Source of the DNA: Thermocatellispora tengchongensis
Lineage (GTDB): Bacteria; Actinomycetota; Actinomycetes; Streptosporangiales; Streptosporangiaceae
Length of the DNA: 64,000 bases
Direction: 5' to 3'
Assembly (NCBI RefSeq): GCF_014202315.1
Contig: NZ_JACHGN010000013.1
Span: 62,001 to 126,000, forward strand
The number at the start of each line of letters is the position of its first letter. Position 1 is the first letter of the stretch. Below, in pieces: positions 1-10,885 of this stretch. Both the position numbers and the translations under genes were made by a program. The notes beneath the pieces were generated by a model. It searched no databases, was not told where the DNA came from, and saw only the letters and a program-made list of their open reading frames with translations.

Positions 1-2
1 CG

Positions 3-1907
3 GGCCCGATCACGATCGCCCGCCTGGCCGAGGTCGAGACCGCGGCCGCCCGCCGGGCGCTGTCCGGTCTGGAGAGCGCCGGCCTGGTGAGCGACGGCCG
101 GCTCCCGCACCCGAAAGCCCGCCAGGCGGTGCTCGACCACTTGCCGCCCGCGGCCCTGACCGACCTGCACCTGCGCGCGGCCCGGCTCCTCTACGAGGAA
201 GGGGCGGCGCCGCTCCCGGTCGCCCGGCACCTGCTGGCGGCCGGGCAGGCGCCGGGCTGGGCGGGCCCGGTGCTCCGCGCCGCCGCCGAGGAGTCGCTCA
301 CCACCGGCGACACCGAGATGGCCGTCGTCCTGCTACGGCTGGCCCACGACGGCGCGGCGGACGAGGCGGAACGGGCCGCGCTCAAGGTCGCGTTGCTCGA
401 AGCGGAGTGGCGCACCGATCCGGCCGCCGCCGGCCACCGGCTGAGGCAGCTCACGGCCGCCGCCCGGACCGGCCTGCTCAGCGTGGGCCCGCGCGTGACC
501 ATCGCGCACTGCCTTCTCTGGCTCGGGCGTACCGCGGAGGCGGCCGAAGTGCTCGACGGACTCGCGGCGCTGGAGACCGACGCGGAACAGAGCGCCGAGA
601 TCCGGTTCCTCACCGCGTGGGCCCGGTTCACCCACCCCGGCCTGCTCGGCGAGGAGCCGGAACACGCCCGGGAGCCCCGGCGCGGCGCCGAGGGTGTGAT
701 CAACACCCGGGACGCGCTGGCACAGGCCATGGAGACCATGATGGCCGACGGGCCGGACGACGCGGCGGCGGTCACGGCGGAGCGGGCCCTGCCGCGTGCT
801 CTGCTCCTCGATGGCGGGACGGCCCTGCCCGCCGCGGCGCTGACCATCCTCATCTGCGCCGACCATCTCGAAGTCGCGGCCCTGTGGACCGACCGCCTGC
901 TGGCCCAGGCCGCTGTGGCCGACGCGCGGTCCTGGAGGGGGACACTGCTGGCGATACGCGCCGACATCGCGCTCCGCTCCGGCCAACTGGCCGACGCGCA
1001 TCGCTACGCCGAGGCCGCGCTGGGCATGATGTCCCGCGAGAGCTGGGCGAGCACGGTCGGCCTCCCGCTGGGCACCGCGGTGCTGGCGCACACCGCACGC
1101 GGCCAGTCGGCCGAGGCCGAGCGGCACCTCGACCAGCCGGTGCCGGACGCGATGTTCCGGACCGTCTGGGGCCTGTACTACCTGCGGGCGCGCGCCGGCC
1201 ACTACCTGTCCACCGGCCGGGCGCAGGCCGCCCTGGACGACTTCACCGCCTGCGGGGACCTGATGGCCCGCTGGAACCTCGACCTGCCCGCTCTCGTGCC
1301 ATGGCGCATCCTCGCGGCCCACGCCCACCTGGCGCTCGGCCGACCGGAGCGGGCCCGCGAGCTGGCCGAGATCCAGCTCACGCGGATGGGCCCGGAACCG
1401 AGCCGTGCCAAGGGAGCCGCGCTGCGCGTACTGGCCGCGGTCGCCCCGCTCGCGCAGCGGCCGTCGCTGCTGCGCGAGGCCGCCGAGATGCTCCGCGGCT
1501 GCGGAGACCGCCTGGAGCTGGCCCACACCCTGGCCGACCTCAGCGAGGCGCACCGCTCCCTCGGCGACGTCCAGCGCACCCGGATGACCATCCGGCGGGC
1601 CCGTGACCTGGCCGCGGACTGCCAGGCCGACGCGCTGCGCCGACGCCTGCTCCCCGACGTCGGCGAAGTCGTGGCCGAGGCCGCCGACGAGACCGGCGCG
1701 GGGGGCCTCAGCTCCCTGAGCGAAGCCGAGCGGCGGGTCGCCGCGCTGGCGGCCCAGGGCAGCACCAACCGGCAGATCGCCAAGAAGCTGTTCGTCACGG
1801 TCAGCACCGTCGAGCAGCACCTGACCAGGGTCTACCGCAAGCTGAACGTGAACCGCAGGGTCGACCTCCTGGCCAAGCTCGGCCCGCGGTTCAGCAACAT
1901 CGCGTGA
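3..1907 (+). CDS. LuxR-family (LAL/MalT-like) transcriptional regulator, 5' end cut off by window
   Basis: Cytoplasmic DNA-binding regulator. The reading frame is open from base 3, so the first GTG in it (base 87) is internal, and the N-terminal ATPase part lies to the left of the window. What remains is a long helical repeat region, as in large ATP-binding LuxR (LAL) regulators, followed by a C-terminal LuxR HTH. The HTH spans about the last 65 residues: it opens LSEAERRVAALAAQGSTN and contains the recognition helix region VSTVEQHLTRVYRKLNV. The gene is convergent with the downstream lipoprotein gene, and a GC hairpin sits between them. Its target cannot be read from this window. It could control genes further left. 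Confidence 0.85.
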   Translation, partial: GPITIARLAEVETAAARRALSGLESAGLVSDGRLPHPKARQAVLDHLPPAALTDLHLRAARLLYEEGAAPLPVARHLLAAGQAPGWAGPVLRAAAEESLTTGDTEMAVVLLRLAHDGAADEAERAALKVALLEAEWRTDPAAAGHRLRQLTAAARTGLLSVGPRVTIAHCLLWLGRTAEAAEVLDGLAALETDAEQSAEIRFLTAWARFTHPGLLGEEPEHAREPRRGAEGVINTRDALAQAMETMMADGPDDAAAVTAERALPRALLLDGGTALPAAALTILICADHLEVAALWTDRLLAQAAVADARSWRGTLLAIRADIALRSGQLADAHRYAEAALGMMSRESWASTVGLPLGTAVLAHTARGQSAEAERHLDQPVPDAMFRTVWGLYYLRARAGHYLSTGRAQAALDDFTACGDLMARWNLDLPALVPWRILAAHAHLALGRPERARELAEIQLTRMGPEPSRAKGAALRVLAAVAPLAQRPSLLREAAEMLRGCGDRLELAHTLADLSEAHRSLGDVQRTRMTIRRARDLAADCQADALRRRLLPDVGEVVAEAADETGAGGLSSLSEAERRVAALAAQGSTNRQIAKKLFVTVSTVEQHLTRVYRKLNVNRRVDLLAKLGPRFSNIA

Positions 1908-1928
1908 GCGTACGTAGCCGTACCGCCG

Positions 1929-1951
1929 CCGGCCGGCCACGGGCGGGCCGG
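1929..1951. terminator. GC hairpin between convergent genes
   Basis: CCGGCC (1929-1934) pairs with GGCCGG (1946-1951) across an 11-base loop. It lies between the stop codons of two convergent genes. There is no T-run, so this is only a candidate bidirectional terminator of the actinobacterial stem type. Confidence 0.35.
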
Positions 1952-1957
1952 GTGGAC

Positions 1958-3178
1958 TCAGCCCTCGCGTACGATCTCCAGCGCCGCGGCGCGCGCGACG
2001 TCGACCGGGATCGCGAAGCCGCCGTCCGTGCCGGTGGTCGCGGTGAGCACGCCCAGCACGTAGCCGCTCTCATCGACCAGCGGCCCGCCCGCGCTGCCCG
2101 CGGGCGGGTCTGTGTCGATGCGGATCGCCGCAACCTGGCCGCCGCCGGCCACCGTCACCGGCTGCTTCAGGGCCCGGATGGAACCGGCCATCAGCGCGCC
2201 CGAGGCGCCGACGGCGTACGCCCGGTCCTGGGGGCGCGCCTGGGCCAGTCCGGAGCCGGAGTGCAGCGGCGGCAGGCCGGAGTCGTTCACCCGTAGCGCG
2301 GCGACGCCGACGGACGGGTCGCTGCCCAGCACCCGCGCGGTGAGCGGGGTGCCGTCCGGCCGTACCACGGTGATCTCGCGCGCCCCGGCCACCAGATGCG
2401 CGCTGGTCACCAGGATGCCGGGTACGGCGACGCGGAACGCCGACCCGGCGCCGCCGGGCCCGTTCAGCGAGACCACGCTGTCCGCCACCCGGGCAACGCG
2501 CTGGTTCCCGGCGGCCGTGCCGAGCGTGGCCCAGTCCTCCGGCTTTATCCGGCCGGCCAGCGTGAACTCGTCTCCCGTGCGGGCGTACAGGGCCGCCTCG
2601 CCTTCGCCGAGGGTGACCGGGGGAGCCAGCACGCCGGGATACACCCCGTGCCCGGCGATGACCAGATGCGGTTCGCCCGCGCGGGGCGCCTGCCGCTCGA
2701 TCAGCCGATTGAGGCGCTGCTCGGCCCGCTCGTCCCGTTCCGGGTACAGGCGTTCCAGGCCGGGCACCACCTCGAACCGGCCGAAGGCCAACTCGGCGGT
2801 GTCCTTGCTGCGGCAGTAGGGACTGGCCCAGACCTCTCCGATCGGGACGGCCAGCCGCCGGATCCCGGCCCCGATCGCCTGCGCGTCGGCGCGGCCCTCG
2901 GCGGAGAGGTTGCGCTGCGTCCCGCAGTCGTCCAGATCGACCGTGGGGGCGTCCGGCCGGGAGTGGTCGGTGGCGGCGTGGCGGATGACGATCGTCAGGC
3001 CGCCATCGCGCAACCGGGCGAGCAGGTCCTCGCCGGTACGCGTCGCGGCCGGCCGTTCGGTGGTGCCGGCGTCGCTGCCCGTGCCGGCGTCGCTGCCCGT
3101 GCCGGCGTCGCCGCCCGTGCACGCGGCCACCGCCAGCAGCAGGACCGCCGCGAGCGGCGCCGCCCGCCTAGGCGTCAC
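1958..3178 (-). CDS. Lipoprotein with histidine-phosphatase domain fused to degenerate trypsin-like domain
   Basis: 406 residues, probably exported and lipid-anchored: the signal peptide ends at a lipobox with Cys20 (AVAAC). A short repetitive linker (GTGSDA units) follows. Residues about 50-205 look like a histidine phosphatase, with the RH pair at 66-67 and a second GHG motif. Residues about 230-400 align with an HtrA/trypsin fold, but the catalytic triad is broken. His261 is kept (TSAHLV), the Asp position is Gly291 (SDPSVGVAAL where DLAVL is expected), and the nucleophile Ser position is Ala363 (GSAGGPL for GNSGGPL). The second domain is therefore probably a binding module and not a protease. 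The 3' neighbour is convergent, and the start overlaps the end of the DoxX gene by 11 bases, so the two are likely co-transcribed. Confidence 0.8.
   Translation of the reverse strand: MTPRRAAPLAAVLLLAVAACTGGDAGTGSDAGTGSDAGTTERPAATRTGEDLLARLRDGGLTIVIRHAATDHSRPDAPTVDLDDCGTQRNLSAEGRADAQAIGAGIRRLAVPIGEVWASPYCRSKDTAELAFGRFEVVPGLERLYPERDERAEQRLNRLIERQAPRAGEPHLVIAGHGVYPGVLAPPVTLGEGEAALYARTGDEFTLAGRIKPEDWATLGTAAGNQRVARVADSVVSLNGPGGAGSAFRVAVPGILVTSAHLVAGAREITVVRPDGTPLTARVLGSDPSVGVAALRVNDSGLPPLHSGSGLAQARPQDRAYAVGASGALMAGSIRALKQPVTVAGGGQVAAIRIDTDPPAGSAGGPLVDESGYVLGVLTATTGTDGGFAIPVDVARAAALEIVREG
3063..3116. repeat. Three tandem 18-bp repeats in lipoprotein linker
   Basis: Unit gtgccggcgtcgctgccc at 3063-3080 and 3081-3098, with a third copy at 3099-3116 carrying one T-to-C change. 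It encodes the (GTGSDA)n linker just after the lipid-anchored Cys. Copy number could vary between strains by slippage. Confidence 0.85.
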
Positions 3179-3668
3179 TGGGGCGTCCGACAGGGGCGAT
3201 ACGGCCGGGACGGATGGGCAGACGTCCGGCCAGCACCCGGTCCACGCTGAGACGGCCGGCGCCGGTGCCCAGCAGCGCGAGGGAGGCGGCCAGCATGATG
3301 AAGGCGAACCCGGAGCCGCTGCCGTCCTGGCCCATCACCAGGCCCTCGCCGGCGTGGACGAAGATCAGCGCACCGGCCATCACCACGGCGAATCCGGCGC
3401 AGATCAGCCGGGTGAGCGCGCCGAACAGGACCACGACGCCTCCGACGAGCTGCATGTAGGCGCCGAAGAGGGTGCTCAGCTCGGGCAGCGGGATGCCCGC
3501 GGCGCGGTAGTTCTCGGTGTTGGCCGCGGCGCCGCCCGGCTGTGACACGTCGCCCCACCCGTGCGCGATGAAGACCGCGCCGACCGCGAGGCGGAGCAGC
3601 AGCAGGCCGATGTCGGATGCGAGGCGTTGCCTGTCGTCACTGAGGAATCGCGCGTTGTGCGCGGTCAT
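3168..3668 (-). CDS. DoxX family membrane protein
   Basis: Small integral membrane protein of 166 residues with four hydrophobic helices (LLLLRLAVGAVFIAHGW, MQLVGGVVVLFGALTRL, FAVVMAGALIFV, FIMLAASLALLGTG), the normal layout of the DoxX family. Family members act in membrane redox processes or thiol stress, but no specific reaction can be assigned. ATG 3668 is preferred over an in-frame ATG 18 bases upstream because AGGAG lies 7 bases before it. The gene overlaps the downstream lipoprotein gene by 11 bases, so the pair forms a small operon. A metal-sensor-like palindrome lies upstream at 3780-3794. Confidence 0.8.
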   Translation of the reverse strand: MTAHNARFLSDDRQRLASDIGLLLLRLAVGAVFIAHGWGDVSQPGGAAANTENYRAAGIPLPELSTLFGAYMQLVGGVVVLFGALTRLICAGFAVVMAGALIFVHAGEGLVMGQDGSGSGFAFIMLAASLALLGTGAGRLSVDRVLAGRLPIRPGRIAPVGRPSDA

Positions 3669-3779
3669 CGGCGTTCTCCTTCTCATGGGGAACGGGGCGC
3701 CGGCGTGCTGCGCGCCCCCTCGCGTCCAATGCAGCCATCGGCACCCGTCCGGGCGGAAGGATCGGCTGGGTAGAGACTT

Positions 3780-3794
3780 ATACCCCCGAGGTAT
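3780..3794. promoter_or_regulatory. Inverted repeat ATACCCCCGAGGTAT upstream of doxX
   Basis: ATACC and GGTAT arms are separated by CCCGA. On the minus strand it abuts a TATAAG hexamer that could be the -10 of the doxX operon. ATACCCCC half-sites are typical of CsoR/FrmR-type copper or formaldehyde sensors, but no such regulator is in the window. The assignment is a suggestion only. Confidence 0.35.
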
Positions 3795-3854
3795 GGATGG
3801 CTGAGACCCGCTCGAACAGCAAGCGGGCGGCCGGCTCGGGCGTGACGCCGGCCT

Positions 3855-6409
<2,555 letters not shown>

Positions 6410-7939
6410 ATGAATGAACCATTCGTTCGCTCCGGGAATCGTCACAGGCCGCTCTCCGAGGCCAGGGCCCGCGCCGCGCGGTTCGCCGGCGCTCTGCAGG
6501 ACCTCGGCATCGGCCACGGCGACCGCTACGCGATCGTCATGCGCAACGAGATCTCCTACCTTGAGGCCAATCTCGGCGCGGCGGCGATCGGGGCGGTGCC
6601 CGTCCCGGTGAACTGGCACTGGACCGGCACGGATCTTGAGCACCTGCTCACCGACTCCGGCTCGAAGGTCGCGGTCGTGCACAGCGATCTCATCCCGGCG
6701 GTCGAGGCCCACATGCCCCCAGGCATGCGGATCGTCGAGGCCGGGGTCCCTGCGGAGATCCGCGAGGTCTACGGGCTCGGCGACGTTCCGCTGACGGGGA
6801 GGCATCCGGTCATGGACGACCTGATCGACCAGACCGAGCCGGCCGTCGCGACGGACCAGGCCCCTCCACTCGCGGTGATCTACACCTCGGGGACCACCGG
6901 CCTCGCCAAGGGAATCCTGCGTGACCCCGTCCGGCCCGAGGCGGTGCCCGGCATGATGCGCTCGCTGAGCGACCTGTTCGGCCTCCAGCCGGGCTACACC
7001 ACCGTGCTGCCCGCGCCGCTGTACCACTCGGCCCCGAACATCAACATGATCTCCGCCGCCGCCCTCGGCATGAACATCATCATCATGCCGAGGTTCGACG
7101 CCGAGGAGTTCTTGCGTCTGGTCGATCGGTACCACGTGGATTCGGTGCAGATGGTGCCGACGATGTTCGTGCGCATGCTTCGGCTCCCCAAGGAGGTCCG
7201 CGACAAGTACGACGTCTCCTCGCTCAAGTCGGTCGTCCACGCCGCCGCGCCATGCCCGCCGGACGTCAAGCGGGCGATGATCGACTGGTTCGGCCCGATC
7301 GTCAAGGAGTACTACGGCGGCTCCGAGGGCGGAGCCTGGGTCCAGTGCACCACCGAGGAGTGGCTCGCCCACCCCGGCACCGTGGGGAAGCCTGCCGGTG
7401 GTGCGGCCATCCGCATCCTCGGGCCGGACAGGCAGGAGCTGCCTGTCGGCGAGACCGGGGTGATCTACGGGCGCCCCGCCGATTACTGGCCCGACTTCAC
7501 CTACCTCAACGACGACGCCAAACGGCGCGAGATCGACGGCGGTGACGGTTTCATCACCGTCGGCGATGTCGGACGGGTGGACGAGGACGGCTACCTGTAC
7601 CTCAGCGACCGGCTCAACGACATGGTGATCTCGGGGGGTGTGAACATCTACCCGGCCGAGATCGAGGCATGCCTGCTCAGACTGGAGGGGGTCAAGGACG
7701 CCGCCGTGTTCGGGATCCCGGACCCGGAGATGGGGGAGTCCCTCGCCGCGCACGTCGAACTCGTACCCGGCGCCAAGGTCACCGCGGACGATGTCCGCGG
7801 CCATGTCCAGCGGAGCCTGGCCAGGTACAAGGTGCCCAAGGTCGTGGTGTTCGAGGAGCGGCTGCCGCGCGAGGACACCGGCAAGCTCTTCAAGCGACGT
7901 CTGAAGGAGAAGTACCGGCCCGCCGAGGGGAACGCCTGA
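6410..7939 (+). CDS. Acyl-CoA synthetase (AMP-binding, ANL superfamily)
   Basis: Activates a carboxylic acid to its acyl-CoA with ATP, by way of an acyl-adenylate. About 509 residues. Visible motifs are the P-loop YTSGTTGLAKG, the aromatic-substrate region YYGGSEGG, the hinge YLYLSDRLNDMVISGG and the C-terminal catalytic-lysine region EDTGKLFKR. ATG 6410 is preferred because GAAAGG lies just upstream; the frame stays open to GTG 6275, but that extension looks non-coding. The following crotonase starts one base after the stop, and the SDR follows closely, so 6410-9594 is probably one operon for activation and oxidation of a carboxylic acid. Substrate chain or ring type is not determinable. Confidence 0.88.
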   Translation: MNEPFVRSGNRHRPLSEARARAARFAGALQDLGIGHGDRYAIVMRNEISYLEANLGAAAIGAVPVPVNWHWTGTDLEHLLTDSGSKVAVVHSDLIPAVEAHMPPGMRIVEAGVPAEIREVYGLGDVPLTGRHPVMDDLIDQTEPAVATDQAPPLAVIYTSGTTGLAKGILRDPVRPEAVPGMMRSLSDLFGLQPGYTTVLPAPLYHSAPNINMISAAALGMNIIIMPRFDAEEFLRLVDRYHVDSVQMVPTMFVRMLRLPKEVRDKYDVSSLKSVVHAAAPCPPDVKRAMIDWFGPIVKEYYGGSEGGAWVQCTTEEWLAHPGTVGKPAGGAAIRILGPDRQELPVGETGVIYGRPADYWPDFTYLNDDAKRREIDGGDGFITVGDVGRVDEDGYLYLSDRLNDMVISGGVNIYPAEIEACLLRLEGVKDAAVFGIPDPEMGESLAAHVELVPGAKVTADDVRGHVQRSLARYKVPKVVVFEERLPREDTGKLFKRRLKEKYRPAEGNA

Positions 7940-7940
7940 C

Positions 7941-8771
7941 ATGGCCGCGGAGCTGAGCGGAACCCGGCCGGTCGCGGGCCGGGCGACGACCGACATCGAG
8001 CTCGACCCGCGTGGCGAGGTCCTGTGGGTGACCCTCGATCGGCCCGAGCGCCTCAACGCGATCACACCGCGCATGGTCCGGGAGCTGTACGACACCTTCG
8101 ACGGCCTGGCCCGCGACCCCTCGGTGAGGGTGGTCGTCCTGCGCGGCCGGGGGCGTGGCTTCTGCGCCGGCCTGGACATCCGCTTCGCCGGCCAGATGAC
8201 CGGCGGCGACGTCGGCCTGCCCGACGTGATCACCGCGATGCGCGCCTGCCCTCAGCCGATCATCGCCCTGGTGGACGGACCGGCGTGCGGTGGAGGCTTC
8301 GCCTTCGCGCTGGCCGCCGACATCCGGATCGCCGGTCCGGACGCCGCGATGAACGTCGCCTTCGTCCGGCTCGGGGTGTCCGGCTGTGAGATGGGCGTGT
8401 CCTACTTTCTGCCGCGGATCGTCGGACTGTCGGTGGCCGGCGAGCTGATGTACACCGGCCGCTTCATCAACGCCGAACGGGCCTTGCAGACCGGGCTGGT
8501 CTCCGCGGTGTGCGGAGCCGATGAGCTTGAGCAGACCGCCACCGACCTGGCCGGAGAGATGCTCCGGGTGGCGCCCCTGGCCCTGCGCAAGACCAAACAG
8601 ACGCTCGGCCGCGCGATCGAGGTCACCGATCTCGCGACGGTGATGGCCATGGAGGAAGCGGCCCAGATGGAATGCATGCGCGGCGGGGACTTCGAGGAGG
8701 GCGTGCGCGCCTTCCTGGAGGGCAGGGAGCCTCGGTTCGGGCTCGGACACGCCGCCGGCCCGGAAGCGTGA
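7941..8771 (+). CDS. Enoyl-CoA hydratase/isomerase family protein (non-classical active site)
   Basis: Crotonase-fold enzyme of 276 residues acting on an acyl-CoA. The oxyanion-hole loops are present (GFCAGLDIRF and GPACGGGFAFAL). Both catalytic glutamates of classical enoyl-CoA hydratase are absent. The first (GCE in rat hydratase) reads GGF, and the second (PEILLG) reads AFVRLG. An acidic residue instead appears in VSGCEMGVSYFLPR, a pattern seen in a different crotonase subgroup. Hydration may therefore not be its reaction; isomerisation, or another enolate reaction, is possible. It starts one base after the synthetase stop, so translation is likely coupled. Confidence 0.85.
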   Translation: MAAELSGTRPVAGRATTDIELDPRGEVLWVTLDRPERLNAITPRMVRELYDTFDGLARDPSVRVVVLRGRGRGFCAGLDIRFAGQMTGGDVGLPDVITAMRACPQPIIALVDGPACGGGFAFALAADIRIAGPDAAMNVAFVRLGVSGCEMGVSYFLPRIVGLSVAGELMYTGRFINAERALQTGLVSAVCGADELEQTATDLAGEMLRVAPLALRKTKQTLGRAIEVTDLATVMAMEEAAQMECMRGGDFEEGVRAFLEGREPRFGLGHAAGPEA

Positions 8772-8781
8772 GGAGCCGTCA

Positions 8782-9594
8782 GTGGGGGCACTCGACCAGC
8801 AGGTCGCCATCGTCACCGGAGCGGGCAGGGGTGTCGGCCGCGCTACGGCGATCCGTCTCGCCCGCGAGGGCGCACCGGTGATCGTCAACGACATCGACGA
8901 GCAGGTGTGCCGCGAAACGGCTGAGATCATCGGCGGCGCCGGCCGGCAGGCCCTCGCGGTGCCGGGCGACCTGACCGACCCCGGGATGTCGCGGCGGCTG
9001 GTCGATGCGGCGGCGGCGACCTTCGGCCGGATCGACATCCTGGTCAACAACGCGGGCTGGGTCGAGGTCGCGCCGATCCGCGACATCGACCTCGCGCGCT
9101 GGCAGCGGATGATCGCCATCAACCTGGACGCCGGCTACCTGCTCCTGCGGGCCGTCGGCGCCCAGTTCGTCCGCCAGTTCCGAGACGGAGGGCCCGGCGG
9201 CGACCCCCGCCAGCGGAAGATCGTCAACGTCTCCTCGATGGCCGGCGTGGACGGCGTCGCCGGGTCCGTCCACTACTCGGCGGCGAAGGCCGGCGTGATC
9301 GGCATGACCCTCGCCGCCGCCCGTGAATGGGGCAGGTACGCCGTCAACGTGAACGCGGTCGCGTTCGGCGTGATCCGTACGAGGCTCACCGCGGGCGTGC
9401 CCGACGACTCGGGCGAGGCGTCGGCCATGACGGTGAAGCCCTGGGCGCCCGGTCAGTTCGAGGCGCTGACCAAGGCGGCGGCCCTCGGCCGGCCCGGTAC
9501 GCCCGACGAGGCGGCGGCCGCCATCTACTTCCTGTGCTCGCCCGACTCCGACTACGTGAGCGGCCACGTGCTGGAGGTGGCCGGTGGCCCCTGA
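8782..9594 (+). CDS. SDR family oxidoreductase
   Basis: 270-residue classical short-chain dehydrogenase/reductase. The cofactor motif is TGAGRGVG near the N-terminus and the NNAG motif follows (ILVNNAGW). The active site is complete, with Ser in NVSSMAG and YxxxK in HYSAAK. An Asp near the end of beta2 (VNDID) suggests NAD(H) preference. The start is GTG 8782 with GAGGAG upstream. It is the last gene of the synthetase-crotonase-SDR operon and could act as a hydroxyacyl-CoA dehydrogenase, or on another alcohol intermediate. A double hairpin follows its stop. Confidence 0.88.
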   Translation: MGALDQQVAIVTGAGRGVGRATAIRLAREGAPVIVNDIDEQVCRETAEIIGGAGRQALAVPGDLTDPGMSRRLVDAAAATFGRIDILVNNAGWVEVAPIRDIDLARWQRMIAINLDAGYLLLRAVGAQFVRQFRDGGPGGDPRQRKIVNVSSMAGVDGVAGSVHYSAAKAGVIGMTLAAAREWGRYAVNVNAVAFGVIRTRLTAGVPDDSGEASAMTVKPWAPGQFEALTKAAALGRPGTPDEAAAAIYFLCSPDSDYVSGHVLEVAGGP

Positions 9595-9626
9595 CCCGGG
9601 GCCGTCCCGGCCGCCATGGGGCCGGG
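9586..9626. terminator. Two stacked GC hairpins between convergent genes
   Basis: GGCCCC (9586-9591) pairs with GGGGCC (9598-9603) over the SDR stop codon. CCCGGCC (9606-9612) pairs with GGCCGGG (9620-9626) over a 7-base loop. They sit between the convergent SDR and thiolase genes and lack T-runs, so this is a likely bidirectional actinobacterial-type terminator. Confidence 0.5.
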
Positions 9627-9645
9627 TGACCGGCGCGGCTCCCGT

Positions 9646-10836
9646 TCAGAGCGCGCTCAGGACGCTCACGTAGTTCGCGATCGCGAGGCCACCCATGTTG
9701 TGGACCGCCGCCTTGCCCGCCGAAGGCAGTTGCAGCTCTCCCGCGGTGCCGGTCAGTTGCATCGCCGCCATCACGTGCTGGGAAACGCCGGTGGCCCCCA
9801 CGGGGTGTCCCTTGGACTTCAGTCCACCGGAGACGTTGACCGGCAGCGCACCCCCGGGCAGCACGGTGCCGTCCGCGATCGCGCGGTGTCCTTCGCCGGG
9901 AGCAGTCAGCCCCAGGGCCTCATAGAGGACCAGTTCGGCGATCGTGAAGCAGTCGTGCAGTTCGATGAAGGACAGATCGCCGAGCTGGACCCCGGCCATC
10001 TTCAGTGCGGCACGCCAGGCGCCGACGGTTCCGGCGAAGGCCAGCGGATCGCGTCGCGGTCCGGGCAGGAAGTCGTTGCAGTGCCCGACCCCGTCGAATC
10101 GGACGCCGCGGGTGCGGGCGTCGCGGGACCGGCGCTCGGGCACGGTGAGCACGATGGCGGCGGCGCCGTCGGACACGGGCGAACAATCCGTTCGCCGCAG
10201 ACGGCCGGCCACCACGGGGTTCTTCTCCGACACCTCGGCGCAGAACTCCACCGAGAGCTCCTTGCGGAGGTGAGCGTACGGGTTGAGCGCTCCTTGCCGA
10301 TGGCTCTTGGCCGCGATCTCGGCCAGCGTGTACGACGGATCCTGGTAGCGATCGGCGTAGTGATCCGCGACGTCGGCGAACAACCGGGCGAATCCACTGG
10401 TCGAGGTCGTGCCGGCGAGCTCGTAGTCGGCGCTGAGCAGCGCGGAACCGACGGTTGCCGAGTCCCGCTCGGTCATCTTCTCGGCGCCGACGACGAGGAC
10501 CGTCCGCGCCGTGCCGGCGAGGAGCGAGCGAATGCCGGTGTGGACTGCCGCGGAGCCCGACGCGCAGGCGTTCTCGACGCGGGTCGCGGGCAGGCCGTGG
10601 AACGCGTCGTCGGCCTGGAGCACGAGGGAGCTGGGGAACGCGAGCGCGTTCATGCCGGCGTTGAAGTTGCCCAGCACGATCTCGTCCACGTCACCGGCCT
10701 CGATGCCCGCGTGGCGTACCGCCGCGTTCGCCGCCTCGACGATGAGCCCTTCGAGGGTCGGCTCGCGCTTTCCGAAGCGCGTGTGCGCCCATCCGGCGAT
10801 GCGGACCTCCGTGCCGTATTCATCCCTGAGCGTCAT
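9646..10836 (-). CDS. SCP2-type thiolase / acetyl-CoA acetyltransferase
   Basis: 396 residues. Probably cleaves a 3-ketoacyl-CoA with CoA, or performs the reverse condensation. The nucleophile Cys lies in ENACASGSAAV, and the HDCF motif (ELHDCFTIAE) marks the SCP2/lipid-transfer branch used on branched, ring-containing or sterol-side-chain substrates. The GHPVGATG His motif is present, and the C-terminus reads HNMGGLA. ATG 10836 is favoured over an upstream in-frame ATG at 10863 because AAAGG lies 7 bases before it. It is the last gene of the livKGFHM operon (minus strand), which links uptake of a substrate to its thiolytic cleavage. Confidence 0.87.
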   Translation of the reverse strand: MTLRDEYGTEVRIAGWAHTRFGKREPTLEGLIVEAANAAVRHAGIEAGDVDEIVLGNFNAGMNALAFPSSLVLQADDAFHGLPATRVENACASGSAAVHTGIRSLLAGTARTVLVVGAEKMTERDSATVGSALLSADYELAGTTSTSGFARLFADVADHYADRYQDPSYTLAEIAAKSHRQGALNPYAHLRKELSVEFCAEVSEKNPVVAGRLRRTDCSPVSDGAAAIVLTVPERRSRDARTRGVRFDGVGHCNDFLPGPRRDPLAFAGTVGAWRAALKMAGVQLGDLSFIELHDCFTIAELVLYEALGLTAPGEGHRAIADGTVLPGGALPVNVSGGLKSKGHPVGATGVSQHVMAAMQLTGTAGELQLPSAGKAAVHNMGGLAIANYVSVLSAL

Positions 10837-10885
10837 GCGCGTACCTTTCGTCAACGTGGGCATGTGCGCGGCCGGACGGCAGCGG

